From: an uncultured Erysipelotrichaceae bacterium
Lineage (GTDB): Bacteria; Bacillota_I; Bacilli_A; Erysipelotrichales; Erysipelotrichaceae
NCBI GenBank assembly: GCA_945875435.1
Contig: CAMCKH010000001.1
Location: forward strand, 62,001 to 126,000
DNA length: 64,000 nucleotides
Direction of reading: 5' to 3'
The notes below the pieces were generated by a model, which saw only the letters and a program-made list of their open reading frames with translations, searched no databases and was not told the DNA's origin. Position numbers and translations under genes: made by a program. How positions within the stretch are numbered: position 1 is the stretch's first letter; every line of letters starts with the position of its first letter. Positions 1 through 9,002 of this stretch are shown in pieces.

Positions 1-279
1 ACTTGGATAGTACCAAATGCCCAAAAAAATGAAATGGAGCCTATTATATTAGAGTTAAAACCTAATGGCACTTCTAAAGAAATACTATCTCATGAAGGAG
101 AAGAGTTTGGTTATTGTTTGAAAGGCTCGCTAGTTATTTTAAATAACAATACTAATGAAAAAAATATTTTAAAAAAAGGTGATACATTTTATTTTAAAGG
201 AAATTTTCCACATACTATAATCAATGAATCAAATAATGATGCAGCGATTTTGTGGGTATGTAGTCCACCTATATTTTAG
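1..279 (+). CDS. HTH/cupin transcriptional regulator, C-terminal part (5' end outside window)
   Basis: The reading frame is open to base 1, so this is the tail of a longer protein rather than a gene starting at the ATG at 34. The visible part is a small beta-barrel cupin domain with the usual SHEGEEFGY, a GDTFYF turn and FPHTIIN near the end. This matches the sensor half of XRE-cupin regulators of the PuuR type, which control polyamine genes. It ends 11 bp before potA in the same direction, so it probably regulates and is co-transcribed with potABCD. The DNA-binding half is not in the window; family assignment is inferred from the cupin and context. Confidence 0.75.
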   Translation, partial: TWIVPNAQKNEMEPIILELKPNGTSKEILSHEGEEFGYCLKGSLVILNNNTNEKNILKKGDTFYFKGNFPHTIINESNNDAAILWVCSPPIF

Positions 280-290
280 AAAGGGTAGAT

Positions 291-1859
291 ATGAAAAAAA
301 TTATTGAATTTAAAAATATTACAAAAAGTTTTGACAATTCGGTTGTTTTAAAAGGAATAAATTTAGATATTTATGAAAATGAATTTGTAACTTTATTAGG
401 TCCTAGTGGTTGTGGTAAAACAACTCTTTTAAGAATACTAGGGGGTTTTTTACAACAGGATAAAGGAGAAGTTTATTTCAATGGAGAAGAAATTTCTAAT
501 ATTCCGCCACATAAAAGAAATGTGAATACTATATTTCAAAAGTACGCATTATTTCCACATTTAAATGTTTATGAAAATGTTGCTTTTGGATTAAAAATTA
601 AAAAGATTGCTAATGACGTTATTGAACAAAAAGTTAATCGTATGATTGCCTTAGTTGGTTTAGATGGATACCAAAAGAAAGATGTAACTTTACTTTCTGG
701 TGGTCAACAACAACGAGTGGCAATCGCAAGAGCTTTGGTTAACGAACCTGAAGTGTTGTTGTTAGATGAACCTTTAGCTGCCTTGGATTTAAAACTTAGA
801 AAAGAAATGCAAAGTGAACTTAAAAGGATTCAAGAGGAAGTTGGGATTACTTTTATTTTCGTAACACACGACCAAGAAGAAGCCTTGACAATGTCGGATA
901 AAATAGTGGTAATGAAAGATGGTAATATTCAACAAATAGGAAATCCAACTCAAATATACAATGAGCCGGAAAATGTATATGTAGCTAATTTTATAGGGGA
1001 ATCTAACATTATTGATGGTGTAATGAAAGATGATTATTTGGTTAAGTTTGATGATATGGAATATAAGTGTGTTGATTTTGGATTCGCAAAAAATGAACCT
1101 GTTGATATCATGATTAGACCAGAAGACATTAAAATAAATAAAAATAAAAATGGAAAATTAAACGGAGAGATAAAATCGGTATTATTTAAAGGTGTTCATT
1201 ATGAAATGATAGTTAATACTAAAATCGGTACTTCAAAAACAGTAACTATGCATGTTTTAGCTGAAAGAGACGTTTTTAATGAAGAGGCTAAAGAAAAAAT
1301 GTCTGCAAGTGATTTTACAATGGACCTAGAAGATGTTAAAGAACTTACTGATTCTGATATCATAGCTAGGGCAAATGCACAAGTTTGGAATAGCGAAAAT
1401 AATAGCGATATTGGTATTAAAGAAGTTGTGCATGAAATCAAGGAAACACCTGGTAAATATCCAGTTACCTTTAAGTCTTCTGCAGGAACGTCAATAACCA
1501 TTAATGTTACAGTAATTGAACCTAAATTTATTCAAGATAAAGAATCAAATATAGGTATTCAAGCGTTTGATTTTTATAAGACAGTAGATGAAATTAAAGA
1601 ATCTATGGCTATAAGTGTTGACTTAAAAACTTGGGCTGATGCTTTTGCTTGGAACTTAGATAATGATAAAAATATTGAAATCACTGATGTTTGGTATGAT
1701 TTTGATCCTGATGAGATAGTTGAAGGTGATTATGAAATTACCTTTAGTACAAAAGGTAGAGAATTTAAAGTTCATAGCACTAAAAGATTTGAAGTTGATG
1801 ACGAAGTTTCTTTAGAATTTGAACCAGAAGATATTCATATTATGAAAAAAATGAGGTAG
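291..1859 (+). CDS. potA: Spermidine/putrescine ABC transporter ATP-binding protein PotA, with large insertion in its C-terminal domain
   Basis: This is the ATPase that powers polyamine import with PotB, PotC and PotD, at the inner face of the membrane. Residues 1-235 are a standard ABC domain: Walker [10 protein letters not shown] (37-45), signature LSGGQQ (135-140), Walker B LLLDEP (156-161). A TOBE domain starts near 245. Family members are usually about 350-380 aa; this one is 522. The extra 170 or so residues (about 311-480) lie inside the TOBE domain and contain two beta-rich stretches resembling Ig-like folds ([12 protein letters not shown] and [11 protein letters not shown]), after which the normal PotA ending ([11 protein letters not shown]) resumes. 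A ribosome site aaagggt precedes the ATG. The insertion looks in-frame and clean. Confidence 0.92.
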   Translation: MKKIIEFKNITKSFDNSVVLKGINLDIYENEFVTLLGPSGCGKTTLLRILGGFLQQDKGEVYFNGEEISNIPPHKRNVNTIFQKYALFPHLNVYENVAFGLKIKKIANDVIEQKVNRMIALVGLDGYQKKDVTLLSGGQQQRVAIARALVNEPEVLLLDEPLAALDLKLRKEMQSELKRIQEEVGITFIFVTHDQEEALTMSDKIVVMKDGNIQQIGNPTQIYNEPENVYVANFIGESNIIDGVMKDDYLVKFDDMEYKCVDFGFAKNEPVDIMIRPEDIKINKNKNGKLNGEIKSVLFKGVHYEMIVNTKIGTSKTVTMHVLAERDVFNEEAKEKMSASDFTMDLEDVKELTDSDIIARANAQVWNSENNSDIGIKEVVHEIKETPGKYPVTFKSSAGTSITINVTVIEPKFIQDKESNIGIQAFDFYKTVDEIKESMAISVDLKTWADAFAWNLDNDKNIEITDVWYDFDPDEIVEGDYEITFSTKGREFKVHSTKRFEVDDEVSLEFEPEDIHIMKKMR

Positions 1860-1861
1860 CT

Positions 1862-2641
1862 ATGAAAAGTTTTAGTAGACTAGTATACCCTTATATCATA
1901 TGGTCATTTCTATTAGTGTTATTACCATTGATTTTAATAGCTTTATATGCGATTGTTGAAGGTGGTTCAGGAATTATAACATTTAAGTTTACTTTGAATA
2001 ATTTCATTAGATTTTTTAAAGATCCAATATTTATTGAAGTGTTATTAAGATCTTTAAATATAGCTTTTATAACCACTATAATTTGTATTTTAATCGGATA
2101 TCCAGCTGCATATATAATTGCAGGATTTAATGATCGCAGTCAAAAAATATCTATTTTATTAATAACTTTACCTATGCTTATTAATATGTTGGTAAGAACA
2201 TATGCTTGGAGAGGAATTCTTTTGATTAGTGATTTTAATCCTGAAATAAAAGTGTTTATAGGTATGGTTTATAATTTTTTACCATTTATGATTTTACAAA
2301 TATACACTTCTTTAACAAAAATGGATCCTAAATTAGTAGTAGCCGCACAAGATCTTGGTTGCGATAAAAAAGAAGCCTTTTTAAGAGTAACTTTTCCATT
2401 AAGTATCCCTGGAATAATTAGTGGAATTACCTTGGTTTTCTTACCTGCAGTTTCTAGTTTCTTTATACCTAAATTATTGGGAGGAGGATCGTTTGTAGTT
2501 ATTGGTAATTTAATAGAATCATATTTTGTAACTGCTGGTAATTGGAATTTTGGTTCAGCAATAAGCATTATAATGACCATAGTTATATTAATATCTATGT
2601 ATTTTACAAGAAGATTCGATTACAATAAGGAGGTGAGATAA
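1862..2641 (+). CDS. potB: Spermidine/putrescine ABC transporter permease PotB
   Basis: One of two membrane channel subunits of the polyamine importer. The 259-aa protein has about six hydrophobic segments and the cytoplasmic EAA-type coupling loop (AAQDLG at 161-166, followed by a conserved proline-glycine turn) that contacts PotA. It starts 2 bp after the potA stop, and potC follows directly at its stop codon, so translation is probably coupled. Length and topology are normal for the family. Confidence 0.93.
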   Translation: MKSFSRLVYPYIIWSFLLVLLPLILIALYAIVEGGSGIITFKFTLNNFIRFFKDPIFIEVLLRSLNIAFITTIICILIGYPAAYIIAGFNDRSQKISILLITLPMLINMLVRTYAWRGILLISDFNPEIKVFIGMVYNFLPFMILQIYTSLTKMDPKLVVAAQDLGCDKKEAFLRVTFPLSIPGIISGITLVFLPAVSSFFIPKLLGGGSFVVIGNLIESYFVTAGNWNFGSAISIIMTIVILISMYFTRRFDYNKEVR

Positions 2642-3433
2642 TTGAAAAATTCATCAAATATAATTTCAAAAATATATTTTTATTTAATAATGGCTTTCTT
2701 TTATCTGCCGATAATTTATGTAGTTTTATTTTCTTTCAATAACACAAAAAGTTTAACTAATTTCAGTGGTTTTTCATTGGAATGGTATATTAAAATGTTT
2801 GAAAACCGAACTATGATGGAATCTATATACTACACAATCACAATCGCAATAATTGCTACGATTGTAAGTACTATTATAGGAACAATTTCCGCAATCGGTT
2901 TAAGTAAATCAAATAGAGTAGTTAAGGAAATTATAGGTCAAATAAATAATTTGTCTATGCTTAATCCTGATATTATTACTGCAATTGGTTTGATGTTACT
3001 GTTTTCATCATTAAATATTGAAACTGGTTTTTTTACATTACTATTGGCACATATCATCTTTTGTATACCTTATGTAATGCTTAGCATTACTCCTAAATTA
3101 AGACAATTAGATGATAATTTGGCTGAAGCTGCTTTAGATTTAGGTTGTACACCTTTTCAAGCACTTTATAAAGTTATTATCCCTCAGATAATGCCGGGTA
3201 TTATTAGTGGTGCATTAATTGCCTTTACAATGTCGTTTGATGATTTTGTAATAAGTTATTTTGTTACAGGTCCTGGTATTAATAATATTTCTACTTATGT
3301 TTATTCGAGTGTAAAAAGAATAAATCCTAGTGTTAATGCCCTAAGTTCAATAATTATTGTAGCGATAACGATAATATTGATAATTGCTAATGCTGTTCCA
3401 ATTATCGCAGAAAAAAGGAGAATTAAAAAATGA
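2642..3433 (+). CDS. potC: Spermidine/putrescine ABC transporter permease PotC
   Basis: The second membrane subunit of the polyamine importer, 263 aa, with about six transmembrane segments and the EAA loop (EAALDLG at 162-168). The start is a TTG directly after the potB stop; it is supported by the strong ribosome site aaggaggtgag just upstream, and no ATG gives the full first helix. The 3' end overlaps potD by 4 bp (ATGA), which implies translational coupling. Confidence 0.93.
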   Translation: MKNSSNIISKIYFYLIMAFFYLPIIYVVLFSFNNTKSLTNFSGFSLEWYIKMFENRTMMESIYYTITIAIIATIVSTIIGTISAIGLSKSNRVVKEIIGQINNLSMLNPDIITAIGLMLLFSSLNIETGFFTLLLAHIIFCIPYVMLSITPKLRQLDDNLAEAALDLGCTPFQALYKVIIPQIMPGIISGALIAFTMSFDDFVISYFVTGPGINNISTYVYSSVKRINPSVNALSSIIIVAITIILIIANAVPIIAEKRRIKK

Positions 3434-4491
3434 AAAAATTATTATCTATTCTAGTTATTTTGTTGGTTGTAGTAGGTTGTGGAAGTAAAGAAAATATTTC
3501 GACAACAGAAAATTCTTGCCAAATTTTAAATGTATATAATTGGGGAGAATATATAGGTGAAGATGTTATAGCTAAATTTGAAGATGAATATAAAGTTAAA
3601 GTTAATTATTCTTTATTTGATTCAAACGAAGCTATGTATACTAAAATCATGAGTGGAAGTTTATACGATATAATTATTCCTAGTGATTATACTGTTGAAA
3701 GATTAATTAACGAAAAATATCTTTTAAAATTAAATAAAGATTTAATCCCTTCATATTCATTATTGGATAAACAAACCTTAAATAGAGATTTTGATCCTAA
3801 TAATGACTATTCAATCCCTTATTTTTGGGGGAATATCGGAATTGTTTATAATTCTGCTGTAATTGATCAAAAAGATGTAGAAAGTCAAGGTTGGGAAGTT
3901 TTAAGAAATCCTAAATATAGCGGAAAAATATACATGTATGATTCTGAAAGAGATTCATTTATGGTAGCTTTTAAAGCACTTGGTTACTCTATGAATACGG
4001 AAGATGAAAATCAAATTAATGAAGCGTATAATTGGCTGCAAGAATTACACAACACCATGAAACCTGCCTATGTTACTGATGAGGCTATTGATGGATTAAT
4101 AAATAATGAAAAAGAAATGGGATTTATGTATAGTGGTGATGCTGCTACAATTACTGCTGCAAATCCTAATATGAAGTTTTTTGTCCCTGCTAATCAAGGT
4201 ACAAATTATTGGTTAGATGCTATGGTTATTCCAGCAAATTCTAAATGCCCTGAATTAGCTCATAAATTTATCGATTTTATGCTTAGAAATGAAAATGCTT
4301 ATGATAACAGTCTTACAGTAGGTTATACTTCTTCAAATGCTGAAGTTGTAAAAGAGCTTTCAGAAACTGAATTTAAAGGAAATGATGCTTACCTTCCAAA
4401 ACCTATGGGAGATAAGGATGAAGTGTTTAAATTTAATGAAGTTTTAAAAGAAAAACTTTCTGAACTTTGGATAAAAGTTAAAAATCAATAA
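3430..4491 (+). CDS. potD: Spermidine/putrescine-binding lipoprotein PotD
   Basis: Extracellular substrate-binding protein of the polyamine importer. The first 17 residues form a lipoprotein signal peptide (charged MKK, hydrophobic core, lipobox VVGC with Cys17 as the lipid anchor). The mature part has hallmarks of PotD/PotF: LNVYNWGEYIG near the start, YDIIIPSDYTVERL, and YWLDAMVIP in the second lobe. At 353 aa it is of normal length. It is the last gene of the potABCD operon and is followed by a strong hairpin terminator. Confidence 0.93.
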   Translation: MKKLLSILVILLVVVGCGSKENISTTENSCQILNVYNWGEYIGEDVIAKFEDEYKVKVNYSLFDSNEAMYTKIMSGSLYDIIIPSDYTVERLINEKYLLKLNKDLIPSYSLLDKQTLNRDFDPNNDYSIPYFWGNIGIVYNSAVIDQKDVESQGWEVLRNPKYSGKIYMYDSERDSFMVAFKALGYSMNTEDENQINEAYNWLQELHNTMKPAYVTDEAIDGLINNEKEMGFMYSGDAATITAANPNMKFFVPANQGTNYWLDAMVIPANSKCPELAHKFIDFMLRNENAYDNSLTVGYTSSNAEVVKELSETEFKGNDAYLPKPMGDKDEVFKFNEVLKEKLSELWIKVKNQ

Positions 4492-4500
4492 ATAGCAAAA

Positions 4501-4534
4501 TAAAATGCAGTATTAACTGCATTTTATTATTTTT
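4501..4534 (+). terminator. Rho-independent terminator after potD (likely bidirectional)
   Basis: A perfect 10-bp stem (taaaatgcag pairing with ctgcatttta, loop tattaa) is followed by a T-rich tract on the + strand. The other strand also ends in T residues, so it may serve the convergent membrane-protein gene, whose stop codon lies inside the T tract. Confidence 0.85.
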
Positions 4535-5051
4535 TTCTTAAAGAAAGAGTAAGGTTTATAGCATAATATAATACTAATATCGCTAGTATCACATTTATCC
4601 CTATATAAATATTCAAATCATTCGATTTTATTCCTAATGGAAGTAAAAATCCATTAACAATCAAAATCAAAGCAATTACATAATAAATAATACTTTTTTT
4701 AAACATTTCTTTTTTAACTTCTTCACTTAATTCTTGTTTTTGGAATTTATTGATATTAAAATTAGAAATTATTGTATATGAGTTTATTAATTTGTAAAAT
4801 CTATATTCAATTATTGCTAGTGATGCTAGTGTTAGTCCGATTGCCACATATATTTTTAATTCGAATAAAATATATGTAAAAATGAACGTTATTATAGGCA
4901 ACATAATTCTTGATTGATACCTTTTAAATTTTTCTTCATCTTTTTTTGGTATAATATATCCTTTTTTAGTGAATAAATTATAGTAAATTTTTTGTCCTTT
5001 ATTATCGACAAATATATTTTGTCCGTTTACTGGAAGATCTTTATATTTCAT
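4527..5051 (-). CDS. Predicted membrane protein, unknown function
   Basis: A 174-aa protein I do not recognise. The first 45 residues are hydrophilic and lysine-rich with an odd short beta-like start (VNGQNIFVDNKGQKIYYN); then come two transmembrane segments (about 49-65 and 68-86), a charged cytoplasmic-type linker, and two more segments (about 122-140 and 148-168). The ATG has a ribosome site agagagg 7 nt upstream, and a candidate promoter lies at 5067-5095, so the gene is likely real. It stands alone, convergent with potD and divergent from agaS. Confidence 0.7.
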   Translation of the reverse strand: MKYKDLPVNGQNIFVDNKGQKIYYNLFTKKGYIIPKKDEEKFKRYQSRIMLPIITFIFTYILFELKIYVAIGLTLASLAIIEYRFYKLINSYTIISNFNINKFQKQELSEEVKKEMFKKSIIYYVIALILIVNGFLLPLGIKSNDLNIYIGINVILAILVLYYAINLTLSLRKK

Positions 5052-5066
5052 ATATACCTCTCTTAA

Positions 5067-5111
5067 ATTATATGAATAATTACTTAAAAAGTAAATTATT
5101 TATGGTATAAT
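5067..5111. promoter_or_regulatory. Divergent promoter region (membrane gene / agaS)
   Basis: On the + strand an extended -10 (TGG TATAAT, TATAAT at 5106-5111) sits 24 nt before the agaS ATG, with ribosome site gaagggaagg between. On the - strand TATAAT at 5067-5072 and a -35-like TTTACT at 5090-5095 (17-nt spacing) lie before the membrane-protein gene. The + strand -35 is weak, which fits an extended -10 promoter. Confidence 0.6.
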
Positions 5112-5135
5112 TTTATTAAAGAAGGGAAGGATAAA

Positions 5136-6314
5136 ATGATTTTTAATTATAAAAAAGAAAATTTAGAACAACTAAAGGCTTATTTTACTGCTAGTGAAAT
5201 TTTCCAACAACCATCTACTTGGAAAAAAACTTTTGATCAAATTAAAAAAGAAAAAGATAATATTCAAAAATTTATAAACCAAGTAATAAAAGAAGAGGAT
5301 TATGATGTTATACTTACAGGTGCAGGAACTAGTGAATTTGTAGGAAATGCATTATATTCATATTTAAATAATTTTACCAACCATAAGACAAAATCTTATG
5401 CAACTACTGATATTGTTGCTTATCCAACTAATTTTTTATCGAAAAAGAAAAAAACATTATTAATTTCTTTCGGTAGAAGTGGAAATTCTCCTGAATCGGT
5501 AGCAGCAGTTGAGGTTGCGAATATTGTTTGTGAAAACATTTATCATTTATTTGTAACTTGCAATCACGAAGGTGCTTTAAGCAGATTTGCGGTAGGAAAA
5601 AATAATTGTCTTGCAATAAACTTAACACCAGAAACTCATGATCAAAGTTTTGCGATGACAAGCTCATTCTCTAATATGTATTTAGCTACTTTATTAGCTT
5701 TTAACTTAGATAATTTAGATGAAATTGAAAAATATTTATTAGAAATTAATAAAAATACATTAAATTTCTTAGAAAATAGATATGATTATATTAAAAAAAT
5801 AATTAATGAATTTGATTTTAAAAGAATTGTTTATCTAGGTTCTAACAGCAATAAAGGTATTGCCCAAGAATCTGCTTTAAAAATGTGTGAATTAACAGCT
5901 GGTATTATCGTAACTATGTACGATACACCGATGGGATTTAGACACGGTCCTAAATCGATAGTTGATGATACTACACTTACTGTTGTTTATATGAGTGATA
6001 ATCCTTATACCAGACAATACGAAGTCGATTTAATTAAAGAAATGTCAATTCAAAGAAAACAAAATAAAATTTTAGTATTAAGTTCTAAAGAAGATGAAGA
6101 AGTTAAGGGACTAGTTGATTATTTCATTAGTTTTAATAATAATATTGATTTAGACAATATTTTCCTAGGATTAGAATATATTATGGTAGCACAATTAATA
6201 TCATTGTTTAAATCATTAAGTATGAATATCACACCTGACAACCCATGCCCTACAGGTGAAGTCAATAGAGTTGTTAAGGGTGTAAATATTTATAAATATG
6301 AAGGGGTTAAATAA
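5136..6314 (+). CDS. agaS: SIS-domain aldose-ketose isomerase/deaminase, AgaS family
   Basis: AgaS proteins convert galactosamine-6-phosphate (or a related amino-sugar phosphate) to tagatose-6-phosphate in the cytoplasm. The 392-aa sequence has the family layout: WKKTFDQIKKEK near the N-terminus, first SIS domain with LTGAGTSEFVG and SFGRSGNSPESVAAVE, THDQSFAMTSSFSNM, then a second SIS domain with YLGSNSNKGIAQESALKMCEL and a GFRHGPKS substrate loop. The ending, CPTGEVNRVVKGV, is also typical. It is coupled to a PTS EIIA gene directly downstream. No EIIB, EIIC, EIID or tagatose kinase gene is present nearby, so the exact substrate is inferred from family only. Confidence 0.85.
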   Translation: MIFNYKKENLEQLKAYFTASEIFQQPSTWKKTFDQIKKEKDNIQKFINQVIKEEDYDVILTGAGTSEFVGNALYSYLNNFTNHKTKSYATTDIVAYPTNFLSKKKKTLLISFGRSGNSPESVAAVEVANIVCENIYHLFVTCNHEGALSRFAVGKNNCLAINLTPETHDQSFAMTSSFSNMYLATLLAFNLDNLDEIEKYLLEINKNTLNFLENRYDYIKKIINEFDFKRIVYLGSNSNKGIAQESALKMCELTAGIIVTMYDTPMGFRHGPKSIVDDTTLTVVYMSDNPYTRQYEVDLIKEMSIQRKQNKILVLSSKEDEEVKGLVDYFISFNNNIDLDNIFLGLEYIMVAQLISLFKSLSMNITPDNPCPTGEVNRVVKGVNIYKYEGVK

Positions 6315-6315
6315 A

Positions 6316-6744
6316 ATGGTAGGTATTATAATTTCAGGACACGGAAAATTCGCAACAGGTCTTAATAGTTCTGTTGAATTAATAGCAGGAGCTCAAGATA
6401 ATCTACAATTAGTTGATTTTTTACAAGAAGATACATTAGAGACATTAACTATTAAATTAGAAAATGCTATGAAAAAATTAAGTGATTGTAACGGCATTAT
6501 TGTATTTACTGATTTACCAGGAGGATCTCCTTTTAAAACAGCTGTAGAAGTTTCAATTAATTTTGATAATGTAAAGGTAATTGGTGGCACTAATATGCCT
6601 ATGCTTTGCGAAATAGCTATGGCTAGAAATTTCATAGACGATATTGATAGTTTAGTAAATATGGCTATTAATACCGGAAAAGAACAAGTTGTTAAATTCG
6701 AACAAATCAAGCGTAAACAAGAAATTTCTGACGAAGGAATATAA
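6316..6744 (+). CDS. PTS system mannose/N-acetylgalactosamine-family EIIA component
   Basis: A 142-aa cytoplasmic phosphocarrier of the mannose-class phosphotransferase system. The start is placed at the ATG at 6316, one base after the agaS stop, because ggggt lies just upstream and the core fold begins at once (VGIIISGHG; the His of SGHG is the phosphorylation site). The TDLPGGSP loop is characteristic of EIIA-Man. It probably shares the agaS transcript. Membrane and EIIB partners are not in the window, so it must act with components encoded elsewhere or have a regulatory role. A 6-codon longer form starting at 6298 is possible but less likely. Confidence 0.85.
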   Translation: MVGIIISGHGKFATGLNSSVELIAGAQDNLQLVDFLQEDTLETLTIKLENAMKKLSDCNGIIVFTDLPGGSPFKTAVEVSINFDNVKVIGGTNMPMLCEIAMARNFIDDIDSLVNMAINTGKEQVVKFEQIKRKQEISDEGI

Positions 6745-6757
6745 AAAATATTTAATG

Positions 6758-6795
6758 AATAAACCCCAAATTATATAATTTGGGGTTTATTATTG
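6758..6795 (+). terminator. Rho-independent terminator after the EIIA gene
   Basis: A long stem (aaaccccaaattat with its complement, extended by 3 bp to positions 6758-6791) ends in a T-rich tail. It is AT-rich except for the central CCCC/GGGG. Confidence 0.85.
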
Positions 6796-6848
6796 ATAAA
6801 AAATAATTAAATGAAATTTTATCTAATGAATATATTAGAGATTTGTTT

Positions 6849-6870
6849 GTGGTGTTTGATAAACACGCAA
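6849..6870. repeat. Short inverted repeat upstream of the M18 aminopeptidase
   Basis: gtgttt gat aaacac (6852-6866) is a perfect 6-bp inverted repeat with a 3-nt centre, and flanking bases nearly extend it to 11 bp. It lies 28 bp before the -35 of the aminopeptidase promoter, so it could be an operator. No T tract follows, so it is not a terminator. Confidence 0.4.
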
Positions 6871-6893
6871 CTGATAAGGTTTATTTAATTAAT

Positions 6894-6922
6894 TTGTAAA
6901 AATTAGTTAATATAGTTATAAT
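6894..6922 (+). promoter_or_regulatory. Sigma-A promoter of the M18 aminopeptidase operon
   Basis: TTGTAA, 17-nt spacer, TATAAT. The start site would lie about 14 nt before the ribosome site. Confidence 0.65.
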
Positions 6923-6942
6923 TATTTGAAAAAGGAGTGTAT

Positions 6943-8211
6943 ATGATAAATAAATTCTTAACTTTTTTAGATAAAAGTCCTACTAGCTACAATGCTGCTT
7001 TAAATATTGTTGATGAATTAAAGAAACATAACTTTATAAAAATTGAAAAAAATACTAAAATTAAACCAAACAATAAATATTATATAACTAAGAATGATTC
7101 TACAGTTATCGCCTTTGATATTGGTGATGTAGATGAAAATAGTGGTTTTAATATAATAGCTAGTCATTTAGATTGTCCAACTTTTAAAATAAAACCTAAT
7201 CCTATTATTAAGGTAGATGGCTATAATAAATTAAACGTTGAAGTATATGGCGGTGCTATAATGTCGACTTGGTTAGATAGACCTCTTTCTTTTGCGGGCA
7301 GAGTTATTGTTAAAGAAAATGGTGTTTTAAAAAGCAAAATCGTAAATATTGAAGAAAATATTGCCATCATCCCTAATGTAGCGATACATATGAATAGAGA
7401 AGTTAATACAGGATATCATTTTAATGTTAAAAATGATATGACACCTATAATTTCACTTAAAAAGAACATTGATTTTAAAGAATTTTTAAAAGAAAAAACT
7501 AAAATAACAGGAGAAATTTTAACCTATGATTTATTTCTTTATCCAAGAATAAATGCATATAGTTGGAATGATGAATTTATATCAAGTTTTCATATTGATA
7601 ATCTTGGTTGTGCATATTCTACTTTTAACGGATTTTTAAATGCTAAAAATAGTAAAAATATTAATGTTTATGCTAGTTTTGATAATGAAGAAGTTGGTTC
7701 TTTAACACAACAAGGTGCAGATTCTAATTTTTTATACGATATTTTATTTAAAATTTCAAACAATTTAAATTTAGATTATTTAAACTTGATTGATAATTCC
7801 TTTATGATAAGTGCGGATAATGGTCACGCAATTCACCCAAATCACCCAGAATATACTGATGTTAATAATAAATGTTATATCAACGAAGGTATTGAAATAA
7901 AATACAATGCCGCTCAAAGTTATACCAGTGATGCGTTTTCGTCTGGAGTATTAATTGATATATTAAACGAAAATAAAATTAAATATCAATTCTATACTAA
8001 TAGATCTGACCTTAGAGGCGGAGGTACTTTAGGTAATTTATCTAACGGACACGTTTCTTTACCTACCGTTGATATCGGTCTTCCTCAATTAGCTATGCAT
8101 TCTAGTTTAGAAACTTGTGGAATAAATGATTATTTAGATTTGATTGAAATATCTAAAGTGTTTTATGAAAAAAAATTAAAAAAAGTAACTGAGGGGTATG
8201 TTTTAGAATGA
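6943..8211 (+). CDS. apeB: M18 family (aspartyl-type) metalloaminopeptidase
   Basis: A 423-aa cytoplasmic zinc aminopeptidase of the dodecameric M18 family, which removes N-terminal acidic and other residues. Metal and catalytic motifs are all visible: ASHLDCP (His75), FHIDNLG (Asp), SFDNEEVGS (Glu pair), SADNGHAIHPNHPEY, and MHSSLETCG (last zinc His). The start is the ATG at 6943, 5 nt after aaaggag; the upstream in-frame GTG at 6937 is part of that ribosome site. The 3' end overlaps the next gene by 4 bp. Length is close to the family norm of about 430 aa. Confidence 0.88.
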   Translation: MINKFLTFLDKSPTSYNAALNIVDELKKHNFIKIEKNTKIKPNNKYYITKNDSTVIAFDIGDVDENSGFNIIASHLDCPTFKIKPNPIIKVDGYNKLNVEVYGGAIMSTWLDRPLSFAGRVIVKENGVLKSKIVNIEENIAIIPNVAIHMNREVNTGYHFNVKNDMTPIISLKKNIDFKEFLKEKTKITGEILTYDLFLYPRINAYSWNDEFISSFHIDNLGCAYSTFNGFLNAKNSKNINVYASFDNEEVGSLTQQGADSNFLYDILFKISNNLNLDYLNLIDNSFMISADNGHAIHPNHPEYTDVNNKCYINEGIEIKYNAAQSYTSDAFSSGVLIDILNENKIKYQFYTNRSDLRGGGTLGNLSNGHVSLPTVDIGLPQLAMHSSLETCGINDYLDLIEISKVFYEKKLKKVTEGYVLE

Positions 8212-9002
8212 AATTGTTTTTTATGGACATTGATGGAACAATGGTTTCAAAAGGAAAAAAAATAGATTCTAAGTTAATATATGCGATAAAAAATCTTCAA
8301 TCAAAAGGCGACAAAGTTATTGTTGCGACAGGCAGACACATGCCACTTATCAATAAAGAAATTATAGATATTGGCTTCGATGGTTTTGTTGCAGCAAATG
8401 GAGCTTATATCAAAATAGGGAATGATGAAATTTTTAATGCAAAATTTGATAAAAAATTAATTGAAAAGATTATTGATTTAACTAAAAAAAATAATTTTAT
8501 TTACTATTTAGAAGATAAAAATATAATTTATGTAAATGATCAAAATCATCCTATACACACTAATTTTTTAGCTAATTGGGATATTGAAAGTAATTTTTTA
8601 GAAGATGATAAAAAAGAAAAAGTAATTAATATAGCTATGATTGCTTATAATGAACCATCAGATTATGAGTTAATTAAAACCGAATTTTCTGAGTTTTTAG
8701 ATGTAGTTTCACATCACGGTTATAATTCTTGTGATTTGAATATTAAAAATATAAATAAAGGAATTGGTGTTCAAAAAGTTATTGATTATTTTAAACCAGA
8801 AATTTCATATGCTTTTGGAGATGGTTATAATGATCTTGAAATGTTTAATGTCGTAGATAAAAAAATCGCAATGCAAAACGCTGTTCAAGAACTTAAAGAA
8901 ATATCAAGCGAGATTACCGATAGTGTATTTGATAATGGTATTTACAATTATCTTTTGAAAGAAAAATTAATTGATAATAAAAATAATGGTATAATTAAGT
9001 AG
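8208..9002 (+). CDS. HAD superfamily (Cof-type, class IIB) phosphatase
   Basis: Motif I FFMDIDGTM at the N-terminus (nucleophile Asp in DIDGT), motif II VATGR, and the C-terminal motif IV AFGDGYNDLEMF identify a Cof/YidA-type sugar-phosphate or flavin-phosphate phosphatase of 264 aa. It is translationally coupled to the aminopeptidase upstream (ATGA overlap), with ribosome site aggggt. Its 3' end carries the probable promoter of murG. Substrate cannot be told from sequence. Confidence 0.85.
   Translation: MKLFFMDIDGTMVSKGKKIDSKLIYAIKNLQSKGDKVIVATGRHMPLINKEIIDIGFDGFVAANGAYIKIGNDEIFNAKFDKKLIEKIIDLTKKNNFIYYLEDKNIIYVNDQNHPIHTNFLANWDIESNFLEDDKKEKVINIAMIAYNEPSDYELIKTEFSEFLDVVSHHGYNSCDLNIKNINKGIGVQKVIDYFKPEISYAFGDGYNDLEMFNVVDKKIAMQNAVQELKEISSEITDSVFDNGIYNYLLKEKLIDNKNNGIIK
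8990..8995 (+). promoter_or_regulatory. Extended -10 promoter for murG, probably leaderless
   Basis: TGG TATAAT ends 7 nt before the murG ATG, and no ribosome site precedes that ATG. A start site at the normal 7-nt distance would fall on or next to the A of ATG. A weak -35-like TTAATT lies 17 nt upstream inside the HAD gene. Confidence 0.5.

Noticed and set aside
1199-1501. 100-aa antisense ORF inside the PotA insertion
   Set aside because: No start signals, and the + strand frame is continuous with potA; low-complexity antisense shadow.
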